Translations under genes and position numbers: made by a program
DNA from: DATGIQ01 sp035295665
Lineage (GTDB): Bacteria > Planctomycetota > Planctomycetia > Gemmatales > Gemmataceae
Assembly (NCBI GenBank): GCA_035295665.1
Contig: DATGIQ010000537.1
Coordinates: 1-6,751, forward strand
Direction of reading: 5' to 3'
Length of the DNA stretch: 6,751 nt
Shown here: piece by piece, positions 1 through 6,460 of the stretch
Numbering within the stretch: the stretch's first letter is position 1
Layout of the letters: every line of letters begins with the position of its first letter
The notes under the pieces: generated by a model
Told to the model about the DNA's origin: nothing
Seen by the model: the letters and a program-made list of their open reading frames with translations, nothing else
Database searches by the model: none

Positions 1-68
1 TTTGCCTTCCCAACCACCTGAAGCCTCTGCCGTAGGCATTCATCAGACACAGGCTAAAGCGCCCTCTC

Positions 69-72
69 GGAG
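69..72 (+). promoter_or_regulatory. Shine-Dalgarno deciding the start at 83
   Basis: GGAG (within CGGAGA) ends 10 bases before the ATG at 83. It supports this start over an upstream TTG at position 2, which would put 27 polar residues in front of the signal peptide. Confidence 0.55.
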
Positions 73-82
73 ACTATCGCCA

Positions 83-1087
83 ATGACGCGATTCTTTGGC
101 GGGATACTGGTTCTGGCCCTGTTCAGCGCACAAACGGGGCAGGCGTGCGCGGACTACATCTTCACGACGATTGATGTCCCCGGATCAGCGCAAACTGTTG
201 CGACTGGTATTAATGATGCCGGCCAAATCGTAGGCTATTACAACAACCACGGTTTCTTACTGAGCAACGGCGTCTACACGACCCTGGATGCACCGGGTTC
301 CGTCGGGACGCAAGCCATGGGCATCAACAACGCCGGTCAGGTCGTGGGCTGTTACACTGGCGTCGGTGACGCCGCGGTTACCCACGGTTTCATCCTCAGT
401 GGCGGGAGTTATAGCCCGTTGGACGTGCCCCGCTCGTTTGGGGGCAACTACCCGCAAATCAGCACGTCAGCTACTGGCATCAACGAGTCGGGCGTGGTGG
501 TAGGCACCTTCGTCTATCCTACATCCACCAAGCCGCCAGTCTCCGGAGCTGGCGTCTTTTTGTTGAGCGCGGGCGTGTACAAGGATGTCTCGGAGCCGGG
601 GGGAATTAGCGGAGCCGGGGGCATCAATAATGCTGGCCAAATTGTGGGGTACGCCGGTGGCCACGGCTTCTTGCTGAGCGGGGGTATCTACACCGATTTC
701 GCGGTCCCCGGATCGATTCTTACATCGGCCAGTGGACTGAACAACACCGGTCAAATAGTCGGCACTTACGAGGATCATGTCGGTGGCCCTGATCACGGTT
801 TCCTCCTGAGCGGGGGCTCCTACACGACCATTGACATGCCGGGTGCGAGCATGACCGACCCCAATGGCATCAACAACCTAGGCGAAATTGTGGGTGTCTA
901 CTTCGATGCAGCGGGCAGGGAGCACGGCTTCCTGGCTACCCCGGCTCCGGTCCCGGAGCCATTCACGCTGGCTTTGCTCTGCATTGGAGCAATGGGGCTG
1001 CTCGGATGGGCATGGCGGCAAAGCTTACGCATAGGCTGCGGTTCACCCACTACTGGCATGCAAGGACCAGTCGCCCGTTTTCAGTGA
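83..1087 (+). CDS. Extracellular HAF-repeat protein with PEP-CTERM sorting signal
   Basis: A 334-residue secreted protein. Residues 1-23 (MTRFFGGILVLALFSAQTGQ, then ACA) form a signal peptide with likely cleavage after ACA, before DY. Six repeats follow, starting near residues 42, 80, 132, 180, 218 and 262. Each has the pattern GIN-N-x-GQ-I/V-VG, then HGF-L-LSGG-x-Y, then a short linker often ending in PGS; this matches the HAF extracellular repeat family, with HGF in place of HAF. VPEP at 290-293 followed by a hydrophobic helix (294-310) and WRQ is a PEP-CTERM signal, normally processed by an exosortase at the inner membrane. The ATG at 83 is chosen because the signal peptide starts there and GGAG lies 10 bases upstream, although the frame stays open to the window start. 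The oddity is 21 polar residues after the helix, where such proteins usually stop within a few residues of the Arg cluster. The molecular role of HAF proteins is unknown to me. Confidence 0.88.
   Translation: MTRFFGGILVLALFSAQTGQACADYIFTTIDVPGSAQTVATGINDAGQIVGYYNNHGFLLSNGVYTTLDAPGSVGTQAMGINNAGQVVGCYTGVGDAAVTHGFILSGGSYSPLDVPRSFGGNYPQISTSATGINESGVVVGTFVYPTSTKPPVSGAGVFLLSAGVYKDVSEPGGISGAGGINNAGQIVGYAGGHGFLLSGGIYTDFAVPGSILTSASGLNNTGQIVGTYEDHVGGPDHGFLLSGGSYTTIDMPGASMTDPNGINNLGEIVGVYFDAAGREHGFLATPAPVPEPFTLALLCIGAMGLLGWAWRQSLRIGCGSPTTGMQGPVARFQ
206..936 (+). repeat. Six tandem HAF-type coding repeats
   Basis: The repeat units begin at nucleotides 206, 320, 476, 620, 734 and 866, spaced 38, 52, 48, 38 and 44 codons apart. 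The core GIN-N/D-A-GQ-I/V-VG and the HGFLLSGG element recur in protein sequence. The underlying codons differ between copies (for example ggtattaatgatgcc against ggcatcaacaacgcc). The repeats are therefore conserved as protein rather than recent DNA duplications. The third unit is the most divergent: it has GINESGVVVG, and its HGF is replaced by GVF. Confidence 0.85.
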
Positions 1088-1117
1088 AGAATGGAGAGTT
1101 AGGCGTTCCGCTACGCC

Positions 1118-1297
1118 ATGCCATCAGGAACCAGCCCGCCTCAGATGAGCTTGTGGCAGATTGTCGTCAGTCCCAAGGGGCAGCCCTTTAGATTCGTGCC
1201 GCCGCGGACGTTTCTTGCGAACCTACCATTTGAGGTACGGGTAATCCTGGATTTACCTGCTACATTCTGCCCAACGATGCACTCCGGTACGCCCTGA
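1118..1297 (+). CDS. Possible small hypothetical protein (59 codons)
   Basis: An ORF of 59 codons runs from ATG 1118 to TGA 1295-1297, with an internal in-frame ATG at 1145 that would give 50 residues. The translation (core MSLWQIVVSPKGQPFRFVPP, then a segment with LPFEVRVILDLP) has a protein-like mix of aliphatic and aromatic residues, unlike the Arg/Ser/Pro-rich frames around it. There is no clear membrane segment or signal peptide. Shine-Dalgarno support is weak: AGGAA at 1126-1130 is 14 bases before the second ATG, and GGAGAG at 1093-1098 is 19 bases before the first. I do not recognise a family. It could equally be chance, or a remnant of a longer decayed gene. Confidence 0.25.
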   Translation: MPSGTSPPQMSLWQIVVSPKGQPFRFVPPRTFLANLPFEVRVILDLPATFCPTMHSGTP

Positions 1298-1458
1298 GCG
1301 GCGTCCCTGGGCCAGTGGAGGGCACGAGCATTGGTGGAGGAGGCTGCCAGAGCAAATCTCATTCAAGGCCCGGTGGGTTTGGTCCGCTTCGCGCCGGTTT
1401 GGAGAACTGGCCGCCGATGAGCCCGGCGTGGTTCTGCGAACCGCCGCCAAACGAAGAC

Positions 1459-1479
1459 CGGACCCACTTAACGGGTCCG
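1459..1479. other. Perfect 7-bp GC-rich hairpin
   Basis: CGGACCC (1459-1465) and GGGTCCG (1473-1479) flank the seven-base loop ACTTAAC. A loosely T-rich stretch follows (GAAGTTTTGTGTTT, 1490-1503), but there is no U-tract directly after the stem. It may be a terminator-like element separating upstream transcripts from the promoter candidate at 1516; the evidence is only structural. Confidence 0.3.
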
Positions 1480-1515
1480 TGTATCAGAGTGAAGTTTTGT
1501 GTTTCCAGAAGACAG

Positions 1516-1543
1516 TTGACAACCACACGCCATGGACTAGGAT
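1516..1543 (+). promoter_or_regulatory. Sigma70-like promoter candidate for the 1917 gene
   Basis: A perfect TTGACA (1516-1521) is followed after 16 bases by TAGGAT (1538-1543), which matches TATAAT at four positions including the key first two and last bases. Transcription from about 1550 would give a leader of roughly 370 bases before the ATG at 1917, including the inverted repeats at 1689-1719 and 1818-1842. Planctomycete promoters are poorly defined, so this is a motif match only. Confidence 0.35.
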
Positions 1544-1688
1544 TTGGTACTGGCTCCCCCCGCCCGTGAGCCAGTTATCACTGTAGGGCCCCATATATCC
1601 CCCTCAAGACCAGTACGGTCTCCCATCGAGGGCCCCTGCCAAGGTAAAAGAACGAGGGATTCCTTCCCACTGTTCCCCCTCCCGGTTT

Positions 1689-1719
1689 CGCATCGAAATC
1701 CAGGCCCGATTTCGATTCG
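1689..1719. other. Inverted repeat in the leader/upstream region
   Basis: ATCGAAATC (1692-1700) and GATTTCGAT (1708-1716) are perfect 9-base arms around the loop CAGGCCC. After one mismatch, two more pairs extend the stem (1689-1690 with 1718-1719). As DNA this could be a dyad-symmetric operator; as RNA it would be a leader hairpin about 200 bases before the start codon. No U-tract follows, so a terminator is unlikely. Confidence 0.4.
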
Positions 1720-1817
1720 CAGAATTGGGACTACACATTTACCTCGGCCAATCCCCAACCATTCAGCAGACCCGATCGACCGCTTGCACTCAGTTTGCGC
1801 GTTTCTCCCCCGCTAGG

Positions 1818-1842
1818 GCGCTGTGGTCAGTCGACCAAGCGC
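1818..1842 (+). other. Leader hairpin, 10-bp stem with one bulge
   Basis: GCGCT (1818-1822) pairs with AGCGC (1838-1842), and TGGTC (1824-1828) pairs with GACCA (1833-1837). G1823 is bulged and AGTC forms the tetraloop. The stem ends 74 bases before the ATG at 1917 and 60 bases before its Shine-Dalgarno, so it would sit in the mRNA leader without covering the ribosome site. Confidence 0.4.
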
Positions 1843-1902
1843 AAGGCGCCCGGTTAGCGTGCCCTGTGGAAGGACCTTCAATACCGCGGCCCCCCAAGAG
1901 AA

Positions 1903-1908
1903 GAGGAG
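1903..1908 (+). promoter_or_regulatory. Strong Shine-Dalgarno fixing the start at 1917
   Basis: GAGGAG, within the purine run AAGAGGAGAGAG, lies eight bases before the ATG at 1917. It rules in this start over the in-frame ATG at 1725, whose 64 extra residues are low-complexity and would bury the N-terminal LEPR-XLL motif. Confidence 0.75.
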
Positions 1909-1916
1909 AGAGTACG

Positions 1917-4900
1917 ATGTTCCGCTTTCCCGTCGCGAGCAAGAGCAGCCGAGCAAGAAGTTCCCGCGCGTCGTCGCGCCGCCCGGTGTTAGAACACCTG
2001 GAGGACCGTCTTGCGCTCTCTGGAGACGTGCATCTCTTCGTCACAAGCATCCATAATGACCTGAAGTTGGCGGACAGCATGCCGCACAACCTAGGCAGAG
2101 AACAGCAAGTAGGCGTTTTCGATATCGATCTGAACACACAGACCATGACCCAACTGGTCGCGGCATCGGATGGTGCGTATCCGGTTTGGCAACCGGCTGC
2201 CATCTTCCCCGACCCCTCCAGCACCGATGGTGCCTTCTATTTCACCGACCTCGGTCGGCCACGTTACCCGATTTATGGGTATACTGGAACCAATGTGCTG
2301 GGCTATCCTGCTGCCGATGCGTTCCCCCAAGTGGATACGGGCCGGGTCTACCGGTACGATCCAACGACCGGTGTACTGGCTCTGGAGACAAGCTCACCGA
2401 ATTACGGCAACGACTTGTATGGCAGCAACGCCGGGTTCGCCACAGCGAACATGATCTACACGATCAACCAGGGCGACGGCGGCGGCAATCTTCACCTTTT
2501 GGTTGACCCGGATCACACCAACCCAGGAACATACCGCGATCCGCCGGAGCACGACATCGTTGCCGTCGATCCGAATACGGCTTCCCAGACAATTATCAAC
2601 ACCCAGGAGCCTGCCGGCTCCCGCGACCTCGTCCCCACAAGCGACGACGTGTGCTACGAGACCGCCGCCACGACACCCGGTGATTTTACGGCCAAGCCCC
2701 CGAATCAGAGTGATCCCAATTACGGCTATTACAGTCCCCATGATCCCATCAACCTGGGGGCGCAAAACAATTATGCGGAGGGCGGCGGTCTCAATTCAGA
2801 TTGGATCAATGTTCCGACTGGCATGGCGCCGGTTTTGGGCGACCCCAACTCGGTGTACGTTGCCGATCAGCAAGGCCCGTTAGATGCCCAAGCAATTCAC
2901 GGTACATATGACGAGGATGACCCACAGCTCTCCGGGATCATCTGGAAGGTAAATCTTACCACCGGTGCCGAAACGCCCATCATCGTCGGAGGCTCGGACT
3001 TTACAAGGACCCAGGATCTCAAAGTTGACCAGTACGGGAACATTGTCGTCCTGGGCTTTTCGGACTTCATTCATCACGACGCCCCGACTCTTGCGATCTA
3101 TCATCCGAGCACCGATTTAAGCGGCAATACGACGTACACCCAAGTGGGCCTGGATCCACTCGGTTCCAGCTACAATGGACTTGACGTGCTCGCAGTATCC
3201 GCGTCCCCCCAAACGGGCAACGATGTTTTCTACGTGGGGGGAATAGGTGCCAACATCTATGAAATCGACCTGAGCGGCTCGGGCCTCCCTGGCAGCCCAT
3301 TCACCTTCAGTCTTCCGTCGCACGTTTGGGACGGCGGCACCAAAGCTTTGGATGGCACGACGAGCCTGTACTCAATTGGCGGAATGATGGTTTACCAGGA
3401 CCCGCCGCTGAACTCCGTCAATTTCGAAACCGGTGATTTTAGTCAGGTGGCGACGCAGACCAACGCCACCATCGTCAGCAGCCCGGCGTTAGAGGGCAAC
3501 TACTCGCTCCAACTCCAGCGCAGCAACAGTGTCGCCAACGTCGAGATCCGCCAAAGCGGCACGACGTACTATAATCTGCCCAGCGCCTCGTACAGCTTTG
3601 AATTCGAGTACGCCTCCAGCTCGGGCGAGGGCGGCATCGTGAACTTCAACGACACGTCCAGCGGTTACAAGGCGGCGTTGCACTTGAATAGCTCGGATCA
3701 GCTCACGTTCTATGACAGCCGCGGCACTCGGCTGGCTACCGGCAGCACCATGTTGCAGCCCAACCAGATCTACACGATCGGCGCGGTCATCGGTACGGGG
3801 ACCAATGCGCCTTGGGTAATCAGCATCAATGGCAAGAGCGAAATGAGCGGAACGGGCAATCTGGGTACGACCAACAACGGCGCACTCGAGCTCGGCGGGA
3901 ATGACCGCTATACGACGAATTATTATTACGATGATGTCCAGATCAACGCGAGCATGTTTGGCAATGGTCTACGCATGATGGCGCCGGCCTCAAGGCAGAC
4001 CGCCACCGAAGGAGCGGCGCAGTCCTTGAGCATGGGAAGCTTCATGGACGCGGGCTCTGGACCCTGGACGGTAAACGTCGCCTGGGGCGATGGCACGACT
4101 ACAACCCTCCCAGCGCCGTCGGCTCCGGAGTCGCTCGGGAGCCAAACCCATACCTATGCCGAAGAAGGTGCCTACACGGGGACCATTATCGTCACCGATA
4201 CCGGCAACAATATGTCGGTCTCCGCACCATTTACGGTACGCGTGAATGACAGCCCGCCGCAAGCCACGCCGGTCTCCATCAGTCCTACGGCCGGGGCGCC
4301 CTATAGTGGACCGGTGGCCAACTTTACCGATCCAGGTGGACCAGAGCCCCTGGATGGCACGCACTACTCGGCCAGCATCAACTGGGGCGACGGCACAGCG
4401 CCCGTGGTCGGGACCATCAGCTTCAGCGGCGGTCAGTTCACGATCATGGGCACGCATACCTTTGTCCAGGCCGGCCTGTACACGATTTCCGCTGCGGCCT
4501 TTCACGAGGGATTTGTGGTGTCGGTACAAAGCCAAGCCACGGTAGCCAGTCTCGGGCAATTCGTGCCCGCAGGCATGGTCAAGCCGATCGGCTTCTGGGA
4601 AGGGCTCCAGGGTCAGGAACTCATCCGCCGTTTTGGCGTGACCAGCGGCGGGCAGACCTTGGGCCAGTGGCTGGCCACCACCTTCCCCAACCTCTACGGG
4701 GGCGCGGCCGGTGCCGCGAATTTGAGTGCGTTTACCAATGCCCAAGTCGCCACGTATTACCAGAGCCTCTTCCTATCCTCGCAAACGCCCCGCTTGGACG
4801 CCGAGGTTCTGGCCACATCCCTGGAAGTCTTCACTACCACCCTCTCCCTTGGGGGCACGCTCGGACAGAACTATGGGTTTACGGTGAATAGCAATGGCCT

Positions 4901-5087
4901 GGGTGCTTACTTGTCGAACATCGGCAGCAGCGGTCAGGCCTTCGGCGTGGCCAACAACACCGTGCTCGATGTTTTCCAGATTCTGCTGGCGGCCAATAAC
5001 AACGCCGTGGGCGGCGAACCGTGGGGCACCAATAGCTTCTTGCGGAACGAGGCTTATGCCGTGTATTACGCAATCAACGGCGGCTGA
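1917..5087 (+). CDS. Large LEPR-XLL surface protein: propeller, concanavalin-like, two PKD-like and C-terminal module
   Basis: A 1056-residue modular protein, probably exported or surface-attached. Residues 1-24 are basic (many Arg/Ser) and run into LEHLEDRLALSG (25-36), the LEPR-XLL motif typical of giant planctomycete surface proteins; there is no classical hydrophobic signal peptide. Residues 37-498 look like a beta-propeller, with repeated blade-like strings such as GRVYRYDPTTG (142-152), GIIWKVNLTTG (340-350) and NIYEIDLSGSG (446-456). Residues 499-683 (NFETGDFSQ, then ALEGNYSLQL and the closing YYDDVQI) resemble a concanavalin A-like jelly roll that may bind glycans. Two PKD-like domains follow (about 687-781 and 782-876), each with a WGDGT motif, at 723-727 and 823-827. 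Residues 889-1056 form a distinct terminal module, with KPIGFW, LGQWLATTFPNLYG, AFGVANNTVLD and a final YAINGG. There is no PEP-CTERM tail. No catalytic residues are evident; adhesion or matrix binding is inference. It appears monocistronic, since a strong inverted repeat lies 31 bases past the stop. Confidence 0.9.
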   Translation: MFRFPVASKSSRARSSRASSRRPVLEHLEDRLALSGDVHLFVTSIHNDLKLADSMPHNLGREQQVGVFDIDLNTQTMTQLVAASDGAYPVWQPAAIFPDPSSTDGAFYFTDLGRPRYPIYGYTGTNVLGYPAADAFPQVDTGRVYRYDPTTGVLALETSSPNYGNDLYGSNAGFATANMIYTINQGDGGGNLHLLVDPDHTNPGTYRDPPEHDIVAVDPNTASQTIINTQEPAGSRDLVPTSDDVCYETAATTPGDFTAKPPNQSDPNYGYYSPHDPINLGAQNNYAEGGGLNSDWINVPTGMAPVLGDPNSVYVADQQGPLDAQAIHGTYDEDDPQLSGIIWKVNLTTGAETPIIVGGSDFTRTQDLKVDQYGNIVVLGFSDFIHHDAPTLAIYHPSTDLSGNTTYTQVGLDPLGSSYNGLDVLAVSASPQTGNDVFYVGGIGANIYEIDLSGSGLPGSPFTFSLPSHVWDGGTKALDGTTSLYSIGGMMVYQDPPLNSVNFETGDFSQVATQTNATIVSSPALEGNYSLQLQRSNSVANVEIRQSGTTYYNLPSASYSFEFEYASSSGEGGIVNFNDTSSGYKAALHLNSSDQLTFYDSRGTRLATGSTMLQPNQIYTIGAVIGTGTNAPWVISINGKSEMSGTGNLGTTNNGALELGGNDRYTTNYYYDDVQINASMFGNGLRMMAPASRQTATEGAAQSLSMGSFMDAGSGPWTVNVAWGDGTTTTLPAPSAPESLGSQTHTYAEEGAYTGTIIVTDTGNNMSVSAPFTVRVNDSPPQATPVSISPTAGAPYSGPVANFTDPGGPEPLDGTHYSASINWGDGTAPVVGTISFSGGQFTIMGTHTFVQAGLYTISAAAFHEGFVVSVQSQATVASLGQFVPAGMVKPIGFWEGLQGQELIRRFGVTSGGQTLGQWLATTFPNLYGGAAGAANLSAFTNAQVATYYQSLFLSSQTPRLDAEVLATSLEVFTTTLSLGGTLGQNYGFTVNSNGLGAYLSNIGSSGQAFGVANNTVLDVFQILLAANNNAVGGEPWGTNSFLRNEAYAVYYAINGG

Positions 5088-5118
5088 GCCGGACTGGCCA
5101 TCTGGTAACGACACTGGG

Positions 5119-5186
5119 ATACAAGCTTGAAGCGCGAACCAAGGAACAGTAAAAACGCTCGCTTCGCTCGCGCTTCAGGCTTGTAT
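5119..5186. terminator. 19-bp inverted repeat, REP-like, between convergent genes
   Basis: ATACAAGCTTGAAGCGCGA (5119-5137) and TCGCGCTTCAGGCTTGTAT (5168-5186) are complementary over 19 bases. The single exception, T5127 with G5178, is a G-U pair in RNA. The 30-base loop contains AAAAA (5151-5155) and CGCTCGCTTCGCTCG. The repeat starts 31 bases after the stop of the 1917 gene and overlaps the last three codons and the TGA of the ATP-grasp gene on the other strand. It is probably a bidirectional transcription end or mRNA-stabilising hairpin. There is no U-tract directly after either arm, so it is not a textbook intrinsic terminator. I recall similar GAAGCGCGAGCGAGCG strings scattered in planctomycete genomes, which would make it a member of a dispersed repeat family; that is memory, not a search. 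Confidence 0.65.
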
Positions 5187-6338
5187 GTCGCCGAACAGGC
5201 GCCGGTCGAGGTCCGCGGCAGTTTGCTGCAAAGAATCGAAACAAGCATCGGGAGAGTTTCCGCGCGCAAAAAACGTCAAGATGGGTCGGCCGGCGGCCAT
5301 CTCTTGGCCGGCTGCTGGAATATCGGCGAACGCGGGAACTACATGAACCGAGCCGGGCGATTGCACGGTCTCAAGCCAGGGCCCCTTGGCAGGAAAGATC
5401 AACGCCGATTTCGCAAAGAGGATGGCTTTTCCGATGCAGCCGGACGAGTGATTTGCCGGAATCGGCGGGGGCTCCGTTGCCGTGCGCTCAAACGCCACGC
5501 GCTGCCAGCCGAGCGCAGAAAATCCAAGCGCGTATTCCAGCACCTCGACCGACGCGGTGTAACGAGGATTGATCTCCACCGGCCAGGGAATTCCGTCGCG
5601 CATGACGCAATCGATGCCAAATAAGCCTCGCAAACCACAGCCCTGGGCCAGAATCGTTCCCAGCCGCTCGAAGTGGCCGCGCAGCGAAGGTGTCAACGCA
5701 AGCGGACCCACGCTGCCACAATAGTGAAACGTTGCGGCATGGAGCCAGCGTTCGCCAACCAGCTGGCGCGTAACCCCCAGCAGATGGGTTGCCGTCCGCT
5801 CGCTGGCATAGATGGCTGCACAGGCTTCGCCTTCGATGTACTCCTGGTAATAGACCCGCTGGCCGCCTCGCGGCTGTGCCGGCTGCCCGTTCCACGGTCG
5901 AATGCCCTTGCCGCCGGCTCCGCGGCGTGGCTTGGCTAACCAGCGGCCCGGCGGCAGCCCTGCGGCACCATCAATGGAGAGGGCCGGACAGGGGAGGCCG
6001 GCAGCGCGCAAGAGTTTCTGCACCCTGCGTGGCGACCTTGCCCTGGCGAGGACGGAAGGATCATTTCCCCACAAAGGCCGCAAGCCGGCCAGCCGTCGAA
6101 TGAGCCGCGGCCGGTTTTCCAGGGCGCCGGTAAAGATCCACGGAACAGCCGGAGCCTCCCGGATCATGTCCACGAAACCGGCGGGGTAATCCTGCGGTGC
6201 AATGGTCTTCGTTGGACAGCGGGCGCAGAGATCGGCGTCTCCGAACAGGTCGATGCACCACGGCCGGAGATTTGCCCGCAATGCTGAAAAGGCCGCCGCC
6301 CGAACGCTGGCTCCAAGAATGATCAGGTCCTGCTTCAT
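5175..6338 (-). CDS. ATP-grasp family protein, predicted carboligase-like ligase
   Basis: A 387-residue cytoplasmic protein with the layout of an ATP-grasp ligase, which joins a carboxylate to an amine or thiol through an acyl-phosphate using ATP. Residues 4-36 (DLIILGASVRAAAFSALRAN, then PWCIDLFGDADL) form a Rossmann-like pre-ATP-grasp fold. RWLAKPRRGAGGKGI (132-146) carries the nucleotide-binding Lys136 and a glycine-rich loop, and QEYIEGE (165-171) is the hinge. FGIDCVM (240-246) with Asp243 and VEINPRYTAS (254-263) with Glu255 and Asn257 supply the metal-binding site. The tail ADIPAAGQEM to PILTFFARG (338-360) resembles the carboxylase-like C-terminus of the COG2232 group. Homologues in methylotrophs and planctomycetes sit in one-carbon cofactor (methanopterin/methanofuran-type) clusters as I recall, but nothing here confirms that substrate. 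I chose the ATG at 6338 because MKQDLIILGAS is the natural fold start; the in-frame ATG 57 bases upstream adds a charged tail and has no ribosome site. A purine-rich GGAAGGGAAAG precedes the chosen start. The stop codon lies inside an inverted repeat. Confidence 0.88.
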   Translation of the reverse strand: MKQDLIILGASVRAAAFSALRANLRPWCIDLFGDADLCARCPTKTIAPQDYPAGFVDMIREAPAVPWIFTGALENRPRLIRRLAGLRPLWGNDPSVLARARSPRRVQKLLRAAGLPCPALSIDGAAGLPPGRWLAKPRRGAGGKGIRPWNGQPAQPRGGQRVYYQEYIEGEACAAIYASERTATHLLGVTRQLVGERWLHAATFHYCGSVGPLALTPSLRGHFERLGTILAQGCGLRGLFGIDCVMRDGIPWPVEINPRYTASVEVLEYALGFSALGWQRVAFERTATEPPPIPANHSSGCIGKAILFAKSALIFPAKGPWLETVQSPGSVHVVPAFADIPAAGQEMAAGRPILTFFARGNSPDACFDSLQQTAADLDRRLFGDIQA

Positions 6339-6460
6339 GGTTGCCGCTTTCCCTTCCGAGGTGCCCTGTTTTTCCTTCCTTCCGTACCCGAACATCGGCG
6401 GCGGCTACAGAAAAGGGAAAAGCTAGGCAGCTGTTCGGTCGGCACTGCGATAAACTGGTC

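Larger units (their letters stand above)
1088..1916. other. Long intergenic region without a secure gene
   Basis: About 830 bases lie between the HAF/PEP-CTERM gene and the large surface-protein gene. Open frames here on both strands give low-complexity, Pro/Arg/Ser-rich translations with no family I recognise. The only one resembling a protein is the short ORF at 1118-1297, listed separately. A weak 5-bp stem (GGCGT 1102-1106 with ACGCC 1113-1117) sits just after the HAF stop but has no T-run. From 1516 on, the region holds a promoter-like pair and two good inverted repeats, so the downstream part is probably the control region and leader of the 1917 gene. I find no tRNA fold and no transposase remnant. 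In 1298-1458 I see nothing. Confidence 0.7.

Noticed and set aside
143..154. Possible lipoprotein signal at GQAC in the HAF protein
   Set aside because: The residues before Cys do not fit a lipobox (no Leu/Val/Ile at -3), and ACA before Asp fits ordinary signal peptidase cleavage.
1102..1117. Terminator directly after the HAF gene (GGCGT/ACGCC)
   Set aside because: Only five base pairs with no following T-run; too weak to call.
1586..1635. GGGCCC pair (1586-1591 and 1630-1635) around a small AGACC/GGTCT stem (1607-1621), suggesting a larger cruciform
   Set aside because: GGGCCC is self-complementary and common in GC-rich DNA; the stems are short and the spacing is loose.
1544..1816. 90-codon plus-strand ORF in the intergenic region
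   Set aside because: The translation is dominated by Pro, Arg and Ser, has no ribosome site, and spans the inverted repeat at 1689-1719.
1725..1916. In-frame N-terminal extension of the large protein from an ATG at 1725
   Set aside because: The 64 added residues are low-complexity, the extension has no ribosome site, and it would place the LEPR-XLL motif internally; the ATG at 1917 has a strong Shine-Dalgarno.
1088..1916. tRNA, CRISPR array or mobile element in the long intergenic gap
   Set aside because: No cloverleaf arms with a GTTC-type T-loop, no regularly spaced repeats, and no transposase-like ORF or terminal repeats.
3990..4745. 251-codon open frame on the minus strand opposite the PKD-like domains
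   Set aside because: It is an antisense shadow of the real gene: Gly/Arg/His-rich, with no recognisable domain, while the plus strand carries clear WGDGT motifs.
5127..5624. 165-codon open frame on the plus strand opposite the ATP-grasp gene
   Set aside because: The translation is Arg/Gly-rich with no family features, and the minus strand holds a complete catalytic ATP-grasp motif set.
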